Shown: positions 37,902-50,606, numbered from the stretch's first letter. The stretch: DNA of 64,000 nt from Lentzea jiangxiensis (GCF_900104175.1 NZ_FNIX01000002.1:620001-684000), one strand, 5' to 3'. Program-made: numbers and translations. The notes: a model not told the origin generated them from the letters alone.

Positions 37902-40900
37902 CTAGCGGGCGAACGCCGGGACCCGCGGGTCCGCGGTGGCGTCGCCGGCGAGCACGTGCAGCGCCTCGACGTAGGCGTCGGCGTAGGCGTCGGCCACCTC
38001 GTCGGGGACGACGGAGGGCAGGTGGTCGACGGCGAGGAGCACCCGCGCCGACGACGGGTCCTGCACCAGGGCGGCGCCGAGGGCGAAGTTGGTGGGCTCG
38101 TAGCGCATGGTCGGCTCGCAGCCGATGCGGTCGTCGAGCAGCTTGGTCGGGGAGTCGGCCAGCCTGCCCAGCGAGTGGAACCGCAGGAAGGCGAAGCAGG
38201 CCTCCAGCCGGGTGTCGGCGAGGTGGCGGGCGATGCGGGCGAACGGCATCCGGCGGTGGGGCAGCATCGCCGCCTCGGCCTCGTGCATCGCCTTGATCAG
38301 ATCGGCGCCGTTCTCGGTGAAGTCGACCACCAGGGGCACGGTGTTGAGGAACAGGCCGTACGCCTCGGTGCCGCCGTCGGTCTCGAGCCTGCCGTTGACC
38401 GACAGGCCGGTGGTGAAGCGCGGCAGACCGGTGATCCGGTGCAGCGCGGCGACGTGCGCGGCCAGGCCGACGGTCTTCACCGTGACGCCGTGCCGGCGGG
38501 CGGTGTCGCGCAGCACCTCGTCGGCGCCGGGGATCACGCGTTCGATCGTGCGCGGGATCTCCGGGTCGCTCAGCTCCGGTGGTCCGCTGGACCAGATCGC
38601 GCCGCTCACTCCGTCCAGTGTGGACTTCCAGTACCGCTCGCTGTCCCGCGAGGCCAGCGCTTCCCGTTCGACGGCGACGAACTCGCGGAAGGTCGACCGG
38701 GGTGCGGGCAGCGGGTCACGGCCGGGCGCGCTGTGCCGTTCGAGGATCTCGGTGAGCAGCGAGGTGAAGCTCCAGCCGTCGAGGACGGCGTGGTGCTCGG
38801 CGACGGTGAGCTGGAACGCGTCGCCGGCCAGGTGCTGGGCGGTGACCCGGAACAGCGGGGCGGTGCGGAGGTCGAACCGGGCGGCGACGTTGTCGTCGAA
38901 CACGTCGGCGACGGCGTCGGCCTGCTCCTCGGGGCTCAGGCCGCGCAGGTCCTCCACGAGGACCGGCACCGGGGCTTCGGCGTGCACCAGTTGCAACGGC
39001 TCGCTGTAGCGGGAAACGTCCAAGGTGGTGCGCAGGACGGGGTGGCGGTTCATGGCGTCGCCGACGGCCTGGCGCAGCGCGGTCTCGTCGAGCGTGCCGG
39101 CGACCCGGTAGCTGTTGACGTTGTGGTAGCCGCCGGCGTCGTCGGACAGCTCCATGTGGTAGATCATCGACATCTGCATGGCCACCATCGGGTAGGCGTC
39201 CACGACGTCGGCGGGCAGCTTCGCACGGTCCTCTTCGGACACCAGGTCGAACGGCTCGGACCGCTTCGCGGGGCCGGTGCAGGCCTTCAGCAGCGGACCA
39301 AGCTCGGCCGGCGTCGGCGCGCCGAAGAGGTCCGGCAGCGACAGGGTCCAGCCGCGTCCGCGCAGCTTCCCCGCGAGGTGCACGGCGCGGATGGAGTCGC
39401 CGCCCAGGTGGAAGAAGTTGTCCCCGGCGCCCACGCCGTCGACACCGAGCACCTCGGCGTAGACCTCGGCGAGCGCCTGCTCCTGCGGTGTGGAGGGGTC
39501 CACGTGCGCGTCGGTGTCGCGCACGGAGCCGAGGTCGGGAGCGGGCAGCGCCGCCCGGTCGACCTTGCCGTTGACGGTCAGCGGGATGACGCCGAGCACG
39601 GTCGCCGTCGCCGGGATCATGTGCTCGGGCAACGTCTCCGCGAGGAACGCGCGCAGTTCGGCGTACGACGGCGGCGTGCCGTCGACGGTGACGTACGCGG
39701 CGAGCCTGGTGTCGTGGACGGTCACCACGCAGGAGGTGACCGCGGGGTGGGCGGTGACGGCGTTCTCGACCTCGCCGAGCTCGATGCGGAAACCGCGGAT
39801 CTTGACCTGGTCGTCGCAGCGGCCCACGTACTCCAGGCCACCACCGGGCAGCCGCCGGGCCACGTCCCCGGTGCGGTAGAGCCGTCCGCCGGGCACGACG
39901 CCGTACGGGTCGGGCAGGAAGCGCCGCGCCGTGAGCCCCGGACGGCCCCAGTACCCGTTGGCCAGCGACCCGCCGCCGATGTACAGCTCGCCGGCGACGC
40001 CGATCGGGCACGGCTGCAGGCGCTCGTCGAGCACCAGCGCCGACAGGTGCGGCATGGGCTCGCCGATCAGGCTGCGGCCGAACGCTTCCGCGTCGGGCAG
40101 GTCGAGCGTGGTGACGTGCACCGTGGTCTCGGTGATGCCGTAGAGGTTGCACAGGACCGCGGGCGGGCACTGCTCCAGCGCGAACCAGCGGCGCACCACG
40201 GCCGGGTCGAGCGCTTCGCCGCCGAGCATGACCGTGCGCAGCGCGGGCAACGGGAGCGGCCAGGTGCGCAGGACGCCCTCGAGGGTCCGCAGCGCCGACG
40301 GGGTCAGGCACAGCCGGGTGACGCGTTCGGTGGCCAGCAGGTCCGCGAACGCCTCGGGCGAGCGGCTGACCACGCGGGGCACCACGACCAGCCGGCCGCC
40401 GTGGTGCAGCGGCCCCCACAGCTCCCAGACCGTCCAGTCGAAGGCGTAGGAGTGGAACAGGGTCCACACGTCGGTCTCGGCGAAGGCGAAGTGGTCGTCG
40501 CCCGAGCGCATCAGCCTGCCGGCGTGCTCGTGCGAGACCGCGACGCCCTTGGGCCTGCCGGTCGAGCCGGACGTGAAGATGACGTAGGCGAGGTCGGCCG
40601 GGTCGACGGGCACCTCCGGCCGGTGCGACGGCGCTTGCGCGAGCCGCGGGTCGGCCAGGTAGTCGTCGGTGACGACCACCTCGACGCCGGTGTCGGCGAA
40701 GACGAAGTCGGCGCGGTCCCGCGGGGTGGCCAGGTCGACGGGGACGTAGGCGGCACCCGCCTTGAGCACGCCCAGGATCGTGGTGACGACGCGCTCGCCG
40801 CGTTCCAGCAGCACGCCGACCCGGTCACCCCGGCGCACGCCGTCGGTGGCGAGGGTGTGGGCGACCCGGTTGGCGGCGGCGTCGAGCTCCGCGTACGTCC

Positions 40901-42305
40901 AGGACTGATCGCCGCACGTCAGCGCGAGGCGGTCGGGGTGGGCGCCGGCGGCGGCCTCGAACGCGCGGTGCAGCGGCAGGGGAGCGTCCGGGACGGCTCG
41001 CGGGGGCGCGAGCGCGGCGGCCTTCTCGGCGGCGTCGAGCGGGCTCAGCCGCCACAGCGGGAGGTCCGGCGCGTCCAGCGCGGCGCCGAGCAGGGTGCGC
41101 CAGTGGCCGACCAGGCGCAGCACGGTGTCCCGGTCGAACAGGTCGGTGGCGTACTCCACCTCGCCGCGCAGCTCGCCGTCGTCGAAGGTCGACCAGGTCA
41201 GGTCGAACTTGCTGGTGCCGTTGTGGTGCATGCGCCGGGTCGCGGTGGCCGCGCCGAAGCGCAGCGGTGCCGGGTCCTCGGCGTGCGCGCCGAAGACGAC
41301 CTGCACCAGCGGTGCGTGGCGGGCCGAGCGCTCCAGCGCCAGCGCGTCCACGACCTCGTCGAAGGGCACGTCGAGGCAGGCGTAGGCGTCGAAGGCGGCG
41401 TCGCGGACCTGCTCGACCAGGTCGGCGAACGTGGCGGCGGGGTCGATGCTCACACGCAGGGCGACGATGTTGACGAAGTAGCCGACCACGTCGGCCAGTT
41501 CGGGGCGGTCGCGGGTGGTGACCGGGGTGCCGACCACCAGGTCCCGGGCGCCCGTGCAGCGGTGCAGCAGAGCGGCGAACGCGGCGACCTGCACCACGAA
41601 CGGCGTGGCGCCGAGGTCGGCGGCCAGGTCGCGGACGCGTGCGGACGTGCCGACCGGCAAGCCGAACACCTCCGTGTCGCCGGCGAACGTCCGGCTGGGC
41701 GGGCGGGGGTGGTCGGCGGGCAGCGCGAGCTCGGCGGGAGCACCGGCGAGCCGCCCGGTCCAGTACCCCAGCGAGTCCTCAGTGGACAGCGCGCTGTCGT
41801 CGACGGGCCACAGGGGAGCCAGGTCGGGTTCCCGGTCCTGTGCGAGGGCGGTGTAGACCTCGGCCAGCTCGCGCTCGAACACGCCGGCCGACCACCCGTC
41901 CCACACGATGTGGTGCACGACGAGGACGAGCGTGTCCGCCACCCCCGGCCCGGTGGCGAGGGTGGCCCGCAGCAGCGGCCCCTCGGCCAGGTCGAACCCG
42001 GTGCGGGTCTCGGTGTCCAGCAGGGCGCGCAGAGCGGCCCGGCCGTCGACCGCGACCTCGGCGAACGGCAGTCGCACTCCCGTGTGGACAGTCCTCACCG
42101 GACCGTCCGGGCCGAGGTCGAAGGTGGTGCGCAGGGCGTCGTGCCGTCCGACCAGCAGCCGAAGGGCGCGGTGCAGGAGGCCGGCGTCGACCGGGCCGTC
42201 GAACTCGAAGACCCACGGCACGAGGTAGGCGGCGGATCCGGGGTTCCAGCGGTCCATGAACCACAGGCCGCGCTGCAGGCCGGAGACCGGCGTCGTGGTG
42301 GTCAC
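37902..42305 (-). CDS. NRPS2: C-A-T-C, with a C-terminal condensation domain
   Basis: 1467 residues from GTG at 42305, overlapping NRPS1 by four bases (GTGA). Order: C1 (1-425, HHIVWDG at 131), A (445-925), T (Ser971, in FFHLGGDSI), C2 (1035-1467, HHAVLDG at 1171). The A-domain selectivity residues read D-W-W-C-M-G-L-V-H. The [11 protein letters not shown] frame resembles threonine-type domains, but the first half differs, so I do not assign it. The last domain is a true C domain ([29 protein letters not shown]); it lacks epimerase motifs. A protein ending in C, followed by one beginning with C, implies that a carrier in trans comes between them. Confidence 0.95.
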   Translation of the reverse strand: MTTTTPVSGLQRGLWFMDRWNPGSAAYLVPWVFEFDGPVDAGLLHRALRLLVGRHDALRTTFDLGPDGPVRTVHTGVRLPFAEVAVDGRAALRALLDTETRTGFDLAEGPLLRATLATGPGVADTLVLVVHHIVWDGWSAGVFERELAEVYTALAQDREPDLAPLWPVDDSALSTEDSLGYWTGRLAGAPAELALPADHPRPPSRTFAGDTEVFGLPVGTSARVRDLAADLGATPFVVQVAAFAALLHRCTGARDLVVGTPVTTRDRPELADVVGYFVNIVALRVSIDPAATFADLVEQVRDAAFDAYACLDVPFDEVVDALALERSARHAPLVQVVFGAHAEDPAPLRFGAATATRRMHHNGTSKFDLTWSTFDDGELRGEVEYATDLFDRDTVLRLVGHWRTLLGAALDAPDLPLWRLSPLDAAEKAAALAPPRAVPDAPLPLHRAFEAAAGAHPDRLALTCGDQSWTYAELDAAANRVAHTLATDGVRRGDRVGVLLERGERVVTTILGVLKAGAAYVPVDLATPRDRADFVFADTGVEVVVTDDYLADPRLAQAPSHRPEVPVDPADLAYVIFTSGSTGRPKGVAVSHEHAGRLMRSGDDHFAFAETDVWTLFHSYAFDWTVWELWGPLHHGGRLVVVPRVVSRSPEAFADLLATERVTRLCLTPSALRTLEGVLRTWPLPLPALRTVMLGGEALDPAVVRRWFALEQCPPAVLCNLYGITETTVHVTTLDLPDAEAFGRSLIGEPMPHLSALVLDERLQPCPIGVAGELYIGGGSLANGYWGRPGLTARRFLPDPYGVVPGGRLYRTGDVARRLPGGGLEYVGRCDDQVKIRGFRIELGEVENAVTAHPAVTSCVVTVHDTRLAAYVTVDGTPPSYAELRAFLAETLPEHMIPATATVLGVIPLTVNGKVDRAALPAPDLGSVRDTDAHVDPSTPQEQALAEVYAEVLGVDGVGAGDNFFHLGGDSIRAVHLAGKLRGRGWTLSLPDLFGAPTPAELGPLLKACTGPAKRSEPFDLVSEEDRAKLPADVVDAYPMVAMQMSMIYHMELSDDAGGYHNVNSYRVAGTLDETALRQAVGDAMNRHPVLRTTLDVSRYSEPLQLVHAEAPVPVLVEDLRGLSPEEQADAVADVFDDNVAARFDLRTAPLFRVTAQHLAGDAFQLTVAEHHAVLDGWSFTSLLTEILERHSAPGRDPLPAPRSTFREFVAVEREALASRDSERYWKSTLDGVSGAIWSSGPPELSDPEIPRTIERVIPGADEVLRDTARRHGVTVKTVGLAAHVAALHRITGLPRFTTGLSVNGRLETDGGTEAYGLFLNTVPLVVDFTENGADLIKAMHEAEAAMLPHRRMPFARIARHLADTRLEACFAFLRFHSLGRLADSPTKLLDDRIGCEPTMRYEPTNFALGAALVQDPSSARVLLAVDHLPSVVPDEVADAYADAYVEALHVLAGDATADPRVPAFAR

Positions 42306-45300
42306 TGTGCTGCTCCAGTCGTCTCGAGCGTGCGGGCGAGGGCGCTCACGGTCCGCGCGGCGAACACCTGGCGGGGCAGGACGCGGGACCCGGTCGCGCT
42401 GGACAGGTGCATGGCGACGCGCACCGCGGCGAGGGAGTTGCCGCCGACGCGGAAGAAGTTGTCGTCCGGGCCGACCTCGGCGAGCCCGAGCACCTCGGCC
42501 CAGACCCGCGCCACCAGCTGTTCGGCGTCGGTCGCGGCCTGCCCGCCGGAGGGAGGGGCAACGGTCCCGGTGGGGGCGGGCAGCGCGGCCCGGTCGAGCT
42601 TGCCGTTGGCGGTCAGCGGAAGCGCGTCGAGGACGGTGACGCTGGACGGCAGCATGTAGTCCGGCAGCAGGCCCTCGAGGTGCCGGTGCACGCCGGCGAG
42701 GTCCGGGACGACGTCGCCGCGGGCCGTGACGTAGGCGGCGAGACGGGGCCGGCCGGGCTCGGGCTCGTGCGCCACGACGGCGCAGTCGCCGACCCCGGGG
42801 CACCCCGCCAGCGCGTGGGCGACCTCGCCGGGCTCCACCCGGAACCCGCGGATCTTGACCTGGTCGTCGGCGCGGCCGGTGATGGCCAGGGTGCCGTCGG
42901 GGTTCCAGCCGCCGATGTCACCGGTGCGGTACATCCTCGACCCCGGAGGGCCGAACGGGTCGGGCAGAAAGCGTCCGGCGGTGGTGCCGGGCTGGGCGAC
43001 GTAGCCCAGGGCGAGGCCTGCGCCGGTCACCCAGATCTCGCCCGGCTCGGTGCCGCCGACGGGCTGGAGCTTGTCGTCGAGGACGTGGACCCCCTTGTGC
43101 GCCACGGCCCTGCCGATGGGCACCGCCGCGGTGGGGTCGGCGTCGGTCACGTCGTGGGTGGTGGTGAAGCCCATGCTCTCCACCGGTCCGTAGCCGTTCA
43201 CGACCCGCACGTGCGGGTAGCGCTCGGCGAGACGGGCGATGTGTGCGGCCGAGGCGCGCTCCCCGCCGGTGAACGCCATCCGCAGGCCGGCGAAGACCTC
43301 CGGCAGGTCGTCGACCAGGAAGTTGAACAGGCTCGACGACAGCTGCAGCTGCGTGACGCCGTGCCGGGCGACCAGCTCGGCCATGGTCTGCGGGTCGGGC
43401 CGCTGGCCGGGGTGCAGCACGCAGGTCCCGCCGAACAACAGCGCCCCGTACAGCTCCAGGCCGAACGCGTCCCACGACACGGGCGAGCACTGCAGCCACA
43501 CCTCGTCGGGGCCGAACCCCGCGTAGTCCTGGCCGCTGTAGGTGGCCGCGAGCGCCCGGTGCGTGGCGGCGACGCCCTTGGGACGACCGGTGGAACCGGA
43601 GGTGTACATGACGCAGGCGACGGCGTCGGCGTCGACCGGCACCGCGAAGCCGGTGGTGTCGCCGGTGGCCCCGGCCACGGTCTCGGCGGTGACGACCAGG
43701 CGCACGCCCGCATCGGTGATCACCTGGTCCTGCCGTGCGGCCGGCAGGTCCGGGTCGAGCAGCGTGTAGGCCGCACCGGCCTTGAGCACGGCGAGAAGCG
43801 CCACGACCAGGGCGGTGTCACGGGGGATGCGGACGGCCACCACGTCGCCGGGGCGGACCCCGAGCCCGGCGAGGTGCCGGGCGGCGCGGTTGGCGGCGGC
43901 GTCGAGCTCCGCGTAGGTCAGCGACTCCTCGCCGGACACCAGGGCGGCCGCGTCCGGGGTCCGTGCGGCCTGCGAGGCGATCCGGACGTGCACGGGGGTG
44001 TCGACGTCGACGGGCGCGGCCGGTGCGGGCAGCTCCGCGTCGAGGTCGGCGACCAGCTCCTCGACCACCGCCCGCCACTGCGCGCCCAGCGCCGCGGCGG
44101 TGGAGGGGTCGAACAGGTCGGTCGCGTACTCGACGCGGCCGTGGAGGCCCACCCCGTCGTCCTCGACGGACCAGGACAGGTCGAACCGGGAGAACTCGTT
44201 GGCGTGCAACCGCTTCTCGACGGTCACCTCGCCGTACGGGGCTGTCCCGGCGTCGGCGGTGTGCATCTCGAAGACCAGCTGGAACACCGGGGTGCCCGAG
44301 CCGCTGCGCTCGCCGGACGTCGCGGCGACGATCTCCTCGAACGGCACGCCCTGGTGGCGGAAGCCGTCCAGCGCCACCGAACGCACGTGGTCGAGCAGGT
44401 CGCGGCCGGTCAGCTCCTCCTCGTCGGGCCGGAAGCGCAACGGAACGAGGTTGATGAAGTAGCCCACGAGGGCGTCGAGCTCGGCGCGGTCGCGGACGCT
44501 GACCGGCGTGCCGATCACGACGTCGGAGACCCCGCGGCGCCGGTGCGCCTCGACGAGGGCGGCCAGCAGCACCAGGTACGGCGTGGCGCCGGCGGCACGG
44601 GCGAGGCAGCGCACCCCCTCGGCGAGTCCCGGTTCGAAGGCGAAGGGCAGGACCCCGCCCCGCCCGGTGGCCGCGGCGCCGTCGCGGTCGGGGCGGATAG
44701 CGGGTGTCGACGGTGCTCCGCGCAGGTGCTCGACCCAGTAGTCCACATCGGACTCGTCCGCCGCGGACCAACGGGCGTAGTCGCTGTACTGGACGGCCAG
44801 CTCGGGCAGGCGGGGCGCACGGCCCTCGACGGCGGCGAGGTAGCACTCGCGCAGTTCGCGGTCGAGCACCCGCAGCGATCCCTCGTCCCAGACGATGTGG
44901 TGCACGACGAGCACCAGAGTCGCCTCGCCGGGGCCGGTGTGCACCAAGCGGGCGCGCACCAGCGGCCCTTCGGCCAGGTCGAACGGGAGCTGCGCCACGG
45001 CGGCGACCTCCTGGTCGAGATCCGCGTGCGACTCGGTGAACGGCACCTCCACGCGGTCGTGGACGACCAGCACGGGTGCCATGTCCGCGTCCGTGCCGAC
45101 GGTCGAGCGCAGCGCGTCGTGCCGGTCGGCCACCGACTGCAGGGCTCGGCGCAAGGCGGCCGTGTCGAGCGGGCCGGAGAAGTGGAACAGCCAGGGCACG
45201 TTGTAGACCGAGCCGCCGGGCTCCCAGCACTCCCGCAGCCACAGACCGCGCTGGAAGCGCGACAACGGCGCGGGGACACCGGGCCGGGCGACCGGACCGG

Positions 45301-46933
45301 GCCGTGCCGGCGTCGATCCGGTCCGCAGCGCGGCGGCGAACCCGGCGAGCGTGGGCGCCTCGAACACCAGGTACGGCGAGACCGGTCCGAACGCCTCGAA
45401 CACGCGGCTCGCGACCCGGACGGCGGTCAGCGAGTCTCCGCCGAGGTGGAAGAAGTTGTCGTGCGCGCCGACCCGGCGGACGCCCAGGACGTCGGCCCAG
45501 ATCCCGGCGAGCAGCTGTTCGGTGTGGTCGCGGGGCGCGTCGTCGGCCACGGGTGCGGCGGCGGCCGGCGCGGGCAGCGCGGCGCGGTCGACCTTGCCAC
45601 CCCCGGTGAGGGGCAGGCGGGCGAGCGCGGTCACCGAGGCGGGGACCATGTGCGCGGGCAGCCGCCGGGCGAGGAAGTCGCGCACCTCGGCGGTGTCCAC
45701 CGCGCCGGTGACGTAGGCGGCCAGGCCGGTGCCGTGCGGGACGACCGCGCAGGTCTCCACGTCCGGGTGCGCCGCGAGGGCGTGCTGCACCTCGCCCAGC
45801 TCCACGCGGTAGCCGCGGACCTTGACCTGGTCGTCGCCGCGTCCGACGAAGTCGAGCACGCCGCCGGCGCCGCGGCGGACGGTGTCGCCCGTGCGGTACA
45901 TGCGCGATCCCGGCGGGCCGGACGGGTCGGGCAGGAAGCGCGCGGCCGTCAGCGCGGCGCTGCCCAGGTAGCCGACCGCCAGTTCGGGGCCACCGAGGTA
46001 CAGCTCGCCCTCCTCGCTCGGGCGCAGGCCGTCGAGGACGTGTGCGCGCCGCCCGCCGACCGGCGTGCCGATCGGCACCGAACCGGTCTCGCCGGCGGTC
46101 TCGTGCACGGTCGCGGTGATCACGGTCTCGGTGGGGCCGTAGGCGTTGAACAGCCGCACGCCGGTGCGCCGCGTCCACTCGGCCGCCGCGGCCGGGGACA
46201 GCCGGTCGCTGCCGGAGACCATGACGCGCAGCGACGGCGGCACCCGGTCCAGGGCGGCGGTGAAGTCGTGGAAGTAGCCGGCGGGGAGGTTGGCCACGGT
46301 GACCTGCTCGTCCTCGACCAGGCGCAGCAGCTCGTCGACCGACAGCAACCGCCGCTCGGGCAGCACCAGGCACGCGCCCGAGGTGAGCGCGGTCAGCACC
46401 TGCTCGACGGCGACGTCGACGGACGGGCCCGCGAGCTGCAGCACCACGTCGTGGCCGGTGATCCCGAAGCGCTCCGCGACGGCCGGCACGTGCGCGGCCA
46501 GTGCCCCGTGACCGACGGCGACGCCCTTGGGCCGGCCGGTGGTGCCCGAGGTGTAGATCAGGTAGGCCAGTCCGGCGGTCGCGCCGCGGGCGGCGACCGC
46601 GGTCTCGCGGACAGCGCCGTCCTCGATGATCAGAGCGGCGCCCGAGTCGTCGAGCATGTCCTGGGTGCGCCCGGCGGGGGCCTCGGGGTCGAGCGGCAGG
46701 TACACGCCGCCCGCCCGCCACACGGCGAGCATCGCCGTCACGTAGTCCGACCGCGAACGACTGCGCACCGCCACGACGCCGCCGGGCCGCAACCCCGCGC
46801 CGGCGAGTGCCGCGGCCAGCTCGCCCGCCGTCCGGTCGAGCTCGGCGTAGCCCGTCGACCTTCCCCCGAACCGCACCGCGGTGCGGTCCGGCGTGGCGGT
46901 CGCGATGCGGCCGACCTCCTCGTGCAGCGACAT
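42302..46933 (-). CDS. NRPS1: A-T-C-A-T, initiating NRPS
   Basis: 1543 residues from ATG at 46933 (GGAGGG at 4-9 bp). Order: A1 (1-455), T1 (Ser501, FFHLGGDSL), C (550-965), A2 (975-1455), T2 (Ser1500, FFRVGGNSL). It starts directly with an A domain, so the peptide has a free, unacylated N-terminus. A1 selectivity residues read D-V-E-N-M-S-A-I-T; Glu at the third position is common in domains for basic amino acids. A2 reads D-A-L-Q-F-G-G-G-F, close in type to A1 of NRPS3 (same N-G-Y-G-P-V-E frame). The C domain motif is HHIVWDEG: the usual Gly after Asp is Glu. First gene of the leftward operon. Confidence 0.95.
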   Translation of the reverse strand: MSLHEEVGRIATATPDRTAVRFGGRSTGYAELDRTAGELAAALAGAGLRPGGVVAVRSRSRSDYVTAMLAVWRAGGVYLPLDPEAPAGRTQDMLDDSGAALIIEDGAVRETAVAARGATAGLAYLIYTSGTTGRPKGVAVGHGALAAHVPAVAERFGITGHDVVLQLAGPSVDVAVEQVLTALTSGACLVLPERRLLSVDELLRLVEDEQVTVANLPAGYFHDFTAALDRVPPSLRVMVSGSDRLSPAAAAEWTRRTGVRLFNAYGPTETVITATVHETAGETGSVPIGTPVGGRRAHVLDGLRPSEEGELYLGGPELAVGYLGSAALTAARFLPDPSGPPGSRMYRTGDTVRRGAGGVLDFVGRGDDQVKVRGYRVELGEVQHALAAHPDVETCAVVPHGTGLAAYVTGAVDTAEVRDFLARRLPAHMVPASVTALARLPLTGGGKVDRAALPAPAAAAPVADDAPRDHTEQLLAGIWADVLGVRRVGAHDNFFHLGGDSLTAVRVASRVFEAFGPVSPYLVFEAPTLAGFAAALRTGSTPARPGPVARPGVPAPLSRFQRGLWLRECWEPGGSVYNVPWLFHFSGPLDTAALRRALQSVADRHDALRSTVGTDADMAPVLVVHDRVEVPFTESHADLDQEVAAVAQLPFDLAEGPLVRARLVHTGPGEATLVLVVHHIVWDEGSLRVLDRELRECYLAAVEGRAPRLPELAVQYSDYARWSAADESDVDYWVEHLRGAPSTPAIRPDRDGAAATGRGGVLPFAFEPGLAEGVRCLARAAGATPYLVLLAALVEAHRRRGVSDVVIGTPVSVRDRAELDALVGYFINLVPLRFRPDEEELTGRDLLDHVRSVALDGFRHQGVPFEEIVAATSGERSGSGTPVFQLVFEMHTADAGTAPYGEVTVEKRLHANEFSRFDLSWSVEDDGVGLHGRVEYATDLFDPSTAAALGAQWRAVVEELVADLDAELPAPAAPVDVDTPVHVRIASQAARTPDAAALVSGEESLTYAELDAAANRAARHLAGLGVRPGDVVAVRIPRDTALVVALLAVLKAGAAYTLLDPDLPAARQDQVITDAGVRLVVTAETVAGATGDTTGFAVPVDADAVACVMYTSGSTGRPKGVAATHRALAATYSGQDYAGFGPDEVWLQCSPVSWDAFGLELYGALLFGGTCVLHPGQRPDPQTMAELVARHGVTQLQLSSSLFNFLVDDLPEVFAGLRMAFTGGERASAAHIARLAERYPHVRVVNGYGPVESMGFTTTHDVTDADPTAAVPIGRAVAHKGVHVLDDKLQPVGGTEPGEIWVTGAGLALGYVAQPGTTAGRFLPDPFGPPGSRMYRTGDIGGWNPDGTLAITGRADDQVKIRGFRVEPGEVAHALAGCPGVGDCAVVAHEPEPGRPRLAAYVTARGDVVPDLAGVHRHLEGLLPDYMLPSSVTVLDALPLTANGKLDRAALPAPTGTVAPPSGGQAATDAEQLVARVWAEVLGLAEVGPDDNFFRVGGNSLAAVRVAMHLSSATGSRVLPRQVFAARTVSALARTLETTGAAQ

Positions 46934-47124
46934 GTCACCCTCCGGATCGGTGTGCGCGGTGGACGTTCGAGTCGAAAGCTAGGCGCGCGCCGAGGGCCGG
47001 ATCGGCAGGTCGAGCGGCACCTTGGCGGAAGCCCGCACCTGCCCCAGCAGCTGCCGCACCGCCTGCCGCACAAGGGTTCGCGGCCTCCCTAGCGTCGGCA
47101 CCACGCCAGCAGAGAGGAACTGCG
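46934..47124. promoter_or_regulatory. Divergent promoter region of the NRPS cluster
   Basis: The 191-bp gap separates the leftward NRPS operon from the rightward oxygenase operon. It holds a small dyad TTCGA-G-TCGAA (46966-46976) and three heptamers CTGCC(C/G)C at 47039, 47051 and 47063, exactly 12 bp apart. Regular heptamer spacing near one helical turn recalls SARP sites, though those usually have an 11-bp period. No clear -10/-35 pair can be named. Confidence 0.5.
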
Positions 47125-48161
47125 ATGAGCCCCACCGCTTTGTCAGGAACGACGCCGTTGGTGTGCACGATCGAGCCCGGCGCGCCCGCCACCGTGGACG
47201 CCGAGGACGTGCACTCGATCGAGCAGGCCGCGGAGTGGTTGCGGGCCAACGCCGACGCCCTGCGGGACCTGCTGCACGAACACGCCGCGGTGTACGTGCG
47301 CGGCCTGCCCGTGCACGACGTCGACGACTTCGCCCTCGTGCGCGACACGCTGATGCCCGAGCGCACCCCGTACCGGGAGAAGGCCACCCCGCGCAGCGAC
47401 TTCGGCAACGGCGTGTTCTCGTCCACCGACCTGCCCGCCGCGCAGCCGATCCACATGCACAACGAGAACAGCTACACCCTGACGTTCCCCGGCCTGCTCA
47501 TGTTCGCCTGCCTGATCGCCCCGCCGGAGGGCGGCGCGACCCCGGTGGCCGACTGCCGCAAGGTGCTCGCGTCGCTGCCGGTGGAGCTGGTCGCCAAGAT
47601 GCGGGAGGTCGGCTGGCTGCTCAACCGCAGCTACTCCGAGCACATCTCGACCTCGTGGCAGACCGCGTTCGCCGCGGCCACGAAGGACGACGTGGAGGCC
47701 TACTGCGCGGAGAACCTGGTGTCCTGCCAGTGGCAGTCCGACGGCCACCTGCGCACCACCCAGCTGCGCCCCGGCATCATCTCGCACCCGGTGACCGGCG
47801 CGGAGGTGTGGTTCAACCACATGGCGTTCTGGAACGAGTGGGCGCTCGACGAGGAGCTGCGCGACGCGCTGGTCGACGAGTTCGGCGTCGAGGACCTGCC
47901 GTTCAACACCGCCTTCGGTGACGGCACCGTGCTCAGCCGCGAGGAACTCGCCACCGTCCAGGCCGCCTACGAGGCCGCCACCACCCGCCGCCGCTGGGGC
48001 CGCGGCGACCTGCTGCTGGTCGACAACGTCCTGTCCACGCACGGCCGCGACCCGTTCCGCGGCGACCGCAAGATCGTCGTCGCGATGGGCGAGCCGGTCT
48101 CCGTGCTGGACTGCGCGCCCACCGTCGCCCCGTCGGCGACCCCGATGAGCGGAGAGGACCG

Positions 48162-48165
<4 letters not shown>
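47125..48165 (+). CDS. TauD/SyrP-like Fe(II)/2-oxoglutarate oxygenase
   Basis: A 346-residue enzyme. Iron ligands are His112 and Glu114 in IHMHNENSYTL (H-x-E rather than H-x-D) and His306 in VLSTHGRDPFRGDRK, with Arg315 as 2-oxoglutarate anchor. Conserved surroundings (APPEGGATPVADCRKVL, SHPVTGAEVWFNHMAFW) match the SyrP subgroup that hydroxylates amino acids while bound to NRPS carriers. It overlaps the A-T didomain gene by four bases, so the carrier of that protein is the likely platform. Expected reaction: beta-hydroxylation of the loaded residue. ATG at 47125 follows GAGAGGAA. Halogenation is unlikely, because the acidic ligand is present. Confidence 0.9.
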
Positions 48166-49832
<1,667 letters not shown>

Positions 49833-49840
49833 GAGGACTG

Positions 49841-50605
49841 GTGGACAACATCGACAACGTGGTGGTCCGCCCCCGCCGCAAGCCGGAGGCCACGAGGTCG
49901 CTGGTGTGCCTCGGGTTCTGCGGCGGCGGCGCGGGTCCCTACCTGCCGTGGGCCGACGTCCTGCCGGCCGACGTGGAGCTCGCCGCGATCTGCTACCCCG
50001 GACGGGACGGGCGGTTCCTCGAGGACCACGCCGAGGACTGGCAGGCCCTCGCGGCCGACGCCACCGAGGCCGTGCTCGCGGCGGCGACCCGGCCGTACGT
50101 CCTCTTCGGGCACAGCATGGGCGGGTGGATGGCGTTCGACGTCGCCGCCCGGATCGAGCAGGCGGGCGGGCGCCGCCCGGACGCCCTCGTGGTGTCGTCG
50201 GCCAACGCGCCGAGCCGGGGGCTGACGCCGCGCGACATGTTCCCCGCGCAGAGCGACACCGACGCGGGACTGCTGTCGTGGATGACGGTCAACGGCCTGC
50301 TCGCGGACTACGTCCTCGGCAACGAGGAGCTGCGGGAGATGGCGCTGGAACTGATGCGCGCCGACATCCGCGTCCGGGACACCTTCGCCTACACCGGCGG
50401 GACCGCGGTCGGCGTGCCGCTGCAGGTGCTGACGGGTGCCGACGACGACGTGATCGTCGCGGACACGGCGGCGCAGTGGCGGGCGCTGGCCGGCGGTGAG
50501 TACCGGCACGTGGAGCTGCCGGGCGGGCACTTCTACACCGAGGAGGTGTGGCGGACGCTGCCCCGGTTCATCCCGGCGCTGGGGTCCGTCCCCGCCGGGG
50601 TGTGA
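49841..50605 (+). CDS. TE-like alpha/beta hydrolase, possible aminoacyl shuttle
   Basis: A 254-residue type-II-thioesterase fold: LVCLGFCGGGAGPYLPWADVL, ICYPGRDGRF, nucleophile GHSMGGWMAF (Ser92), D-D-D-V-I-V acid region and ELPGGHFYTEE (His). AGGAGG precedes GTG at 49841, 8 bp behind the A-T gene. Two roles are possible. It could transfer the modified aminoacyl group from the A-T protein to NRPS3 T1, as SyrC/CmaE do (those use Cys, this has Ser), or hydrolyse it to a free amino acid, as NikP2 does. The A-less module favours transfer; the Ser nucleophile slightly favours hydrolysis. Confidence 0.9.
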   Translation: MDNIDNVVVRPRRKPEATRSLVCLGFCGGGAGPYLPWADVLPADVELAAICYPGRDGRFLEDHAEDWQALAADATEAVLAAATRPYVLFGHSMGGWMAFDVAARIEQAGGRRPDALVVSSANAPSRGLTPRDMFPAQSDTDAGLLSWMTVNGLLADYVLGNEELREMALELMRADIRVRDTFAYTGGTAVGVPLQVLTGADDDVIVADTAAQWRALAGGEYRHVELPGGHFYTEEVWRTLPRFIPALGSVPAGV

Positions 50606-50606
50606 T

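Noticed and set aside
37902-39203. Epimerisation domain at the end of NRPS2
   Set aside because: The preceding carrier has LGGDS, as T-E pairs often do. But the domain reads HHAVLDGWS and YHNVNS, which are condensation-type, and it lacks the epimerase motifs.
45550-46933. Lipopeptide start (starter C domain)
   Set aside because: NRPS1 begins directly with an adenylation domain; no acyl-CoA ligase, ACP or starter C is present in the cluster.
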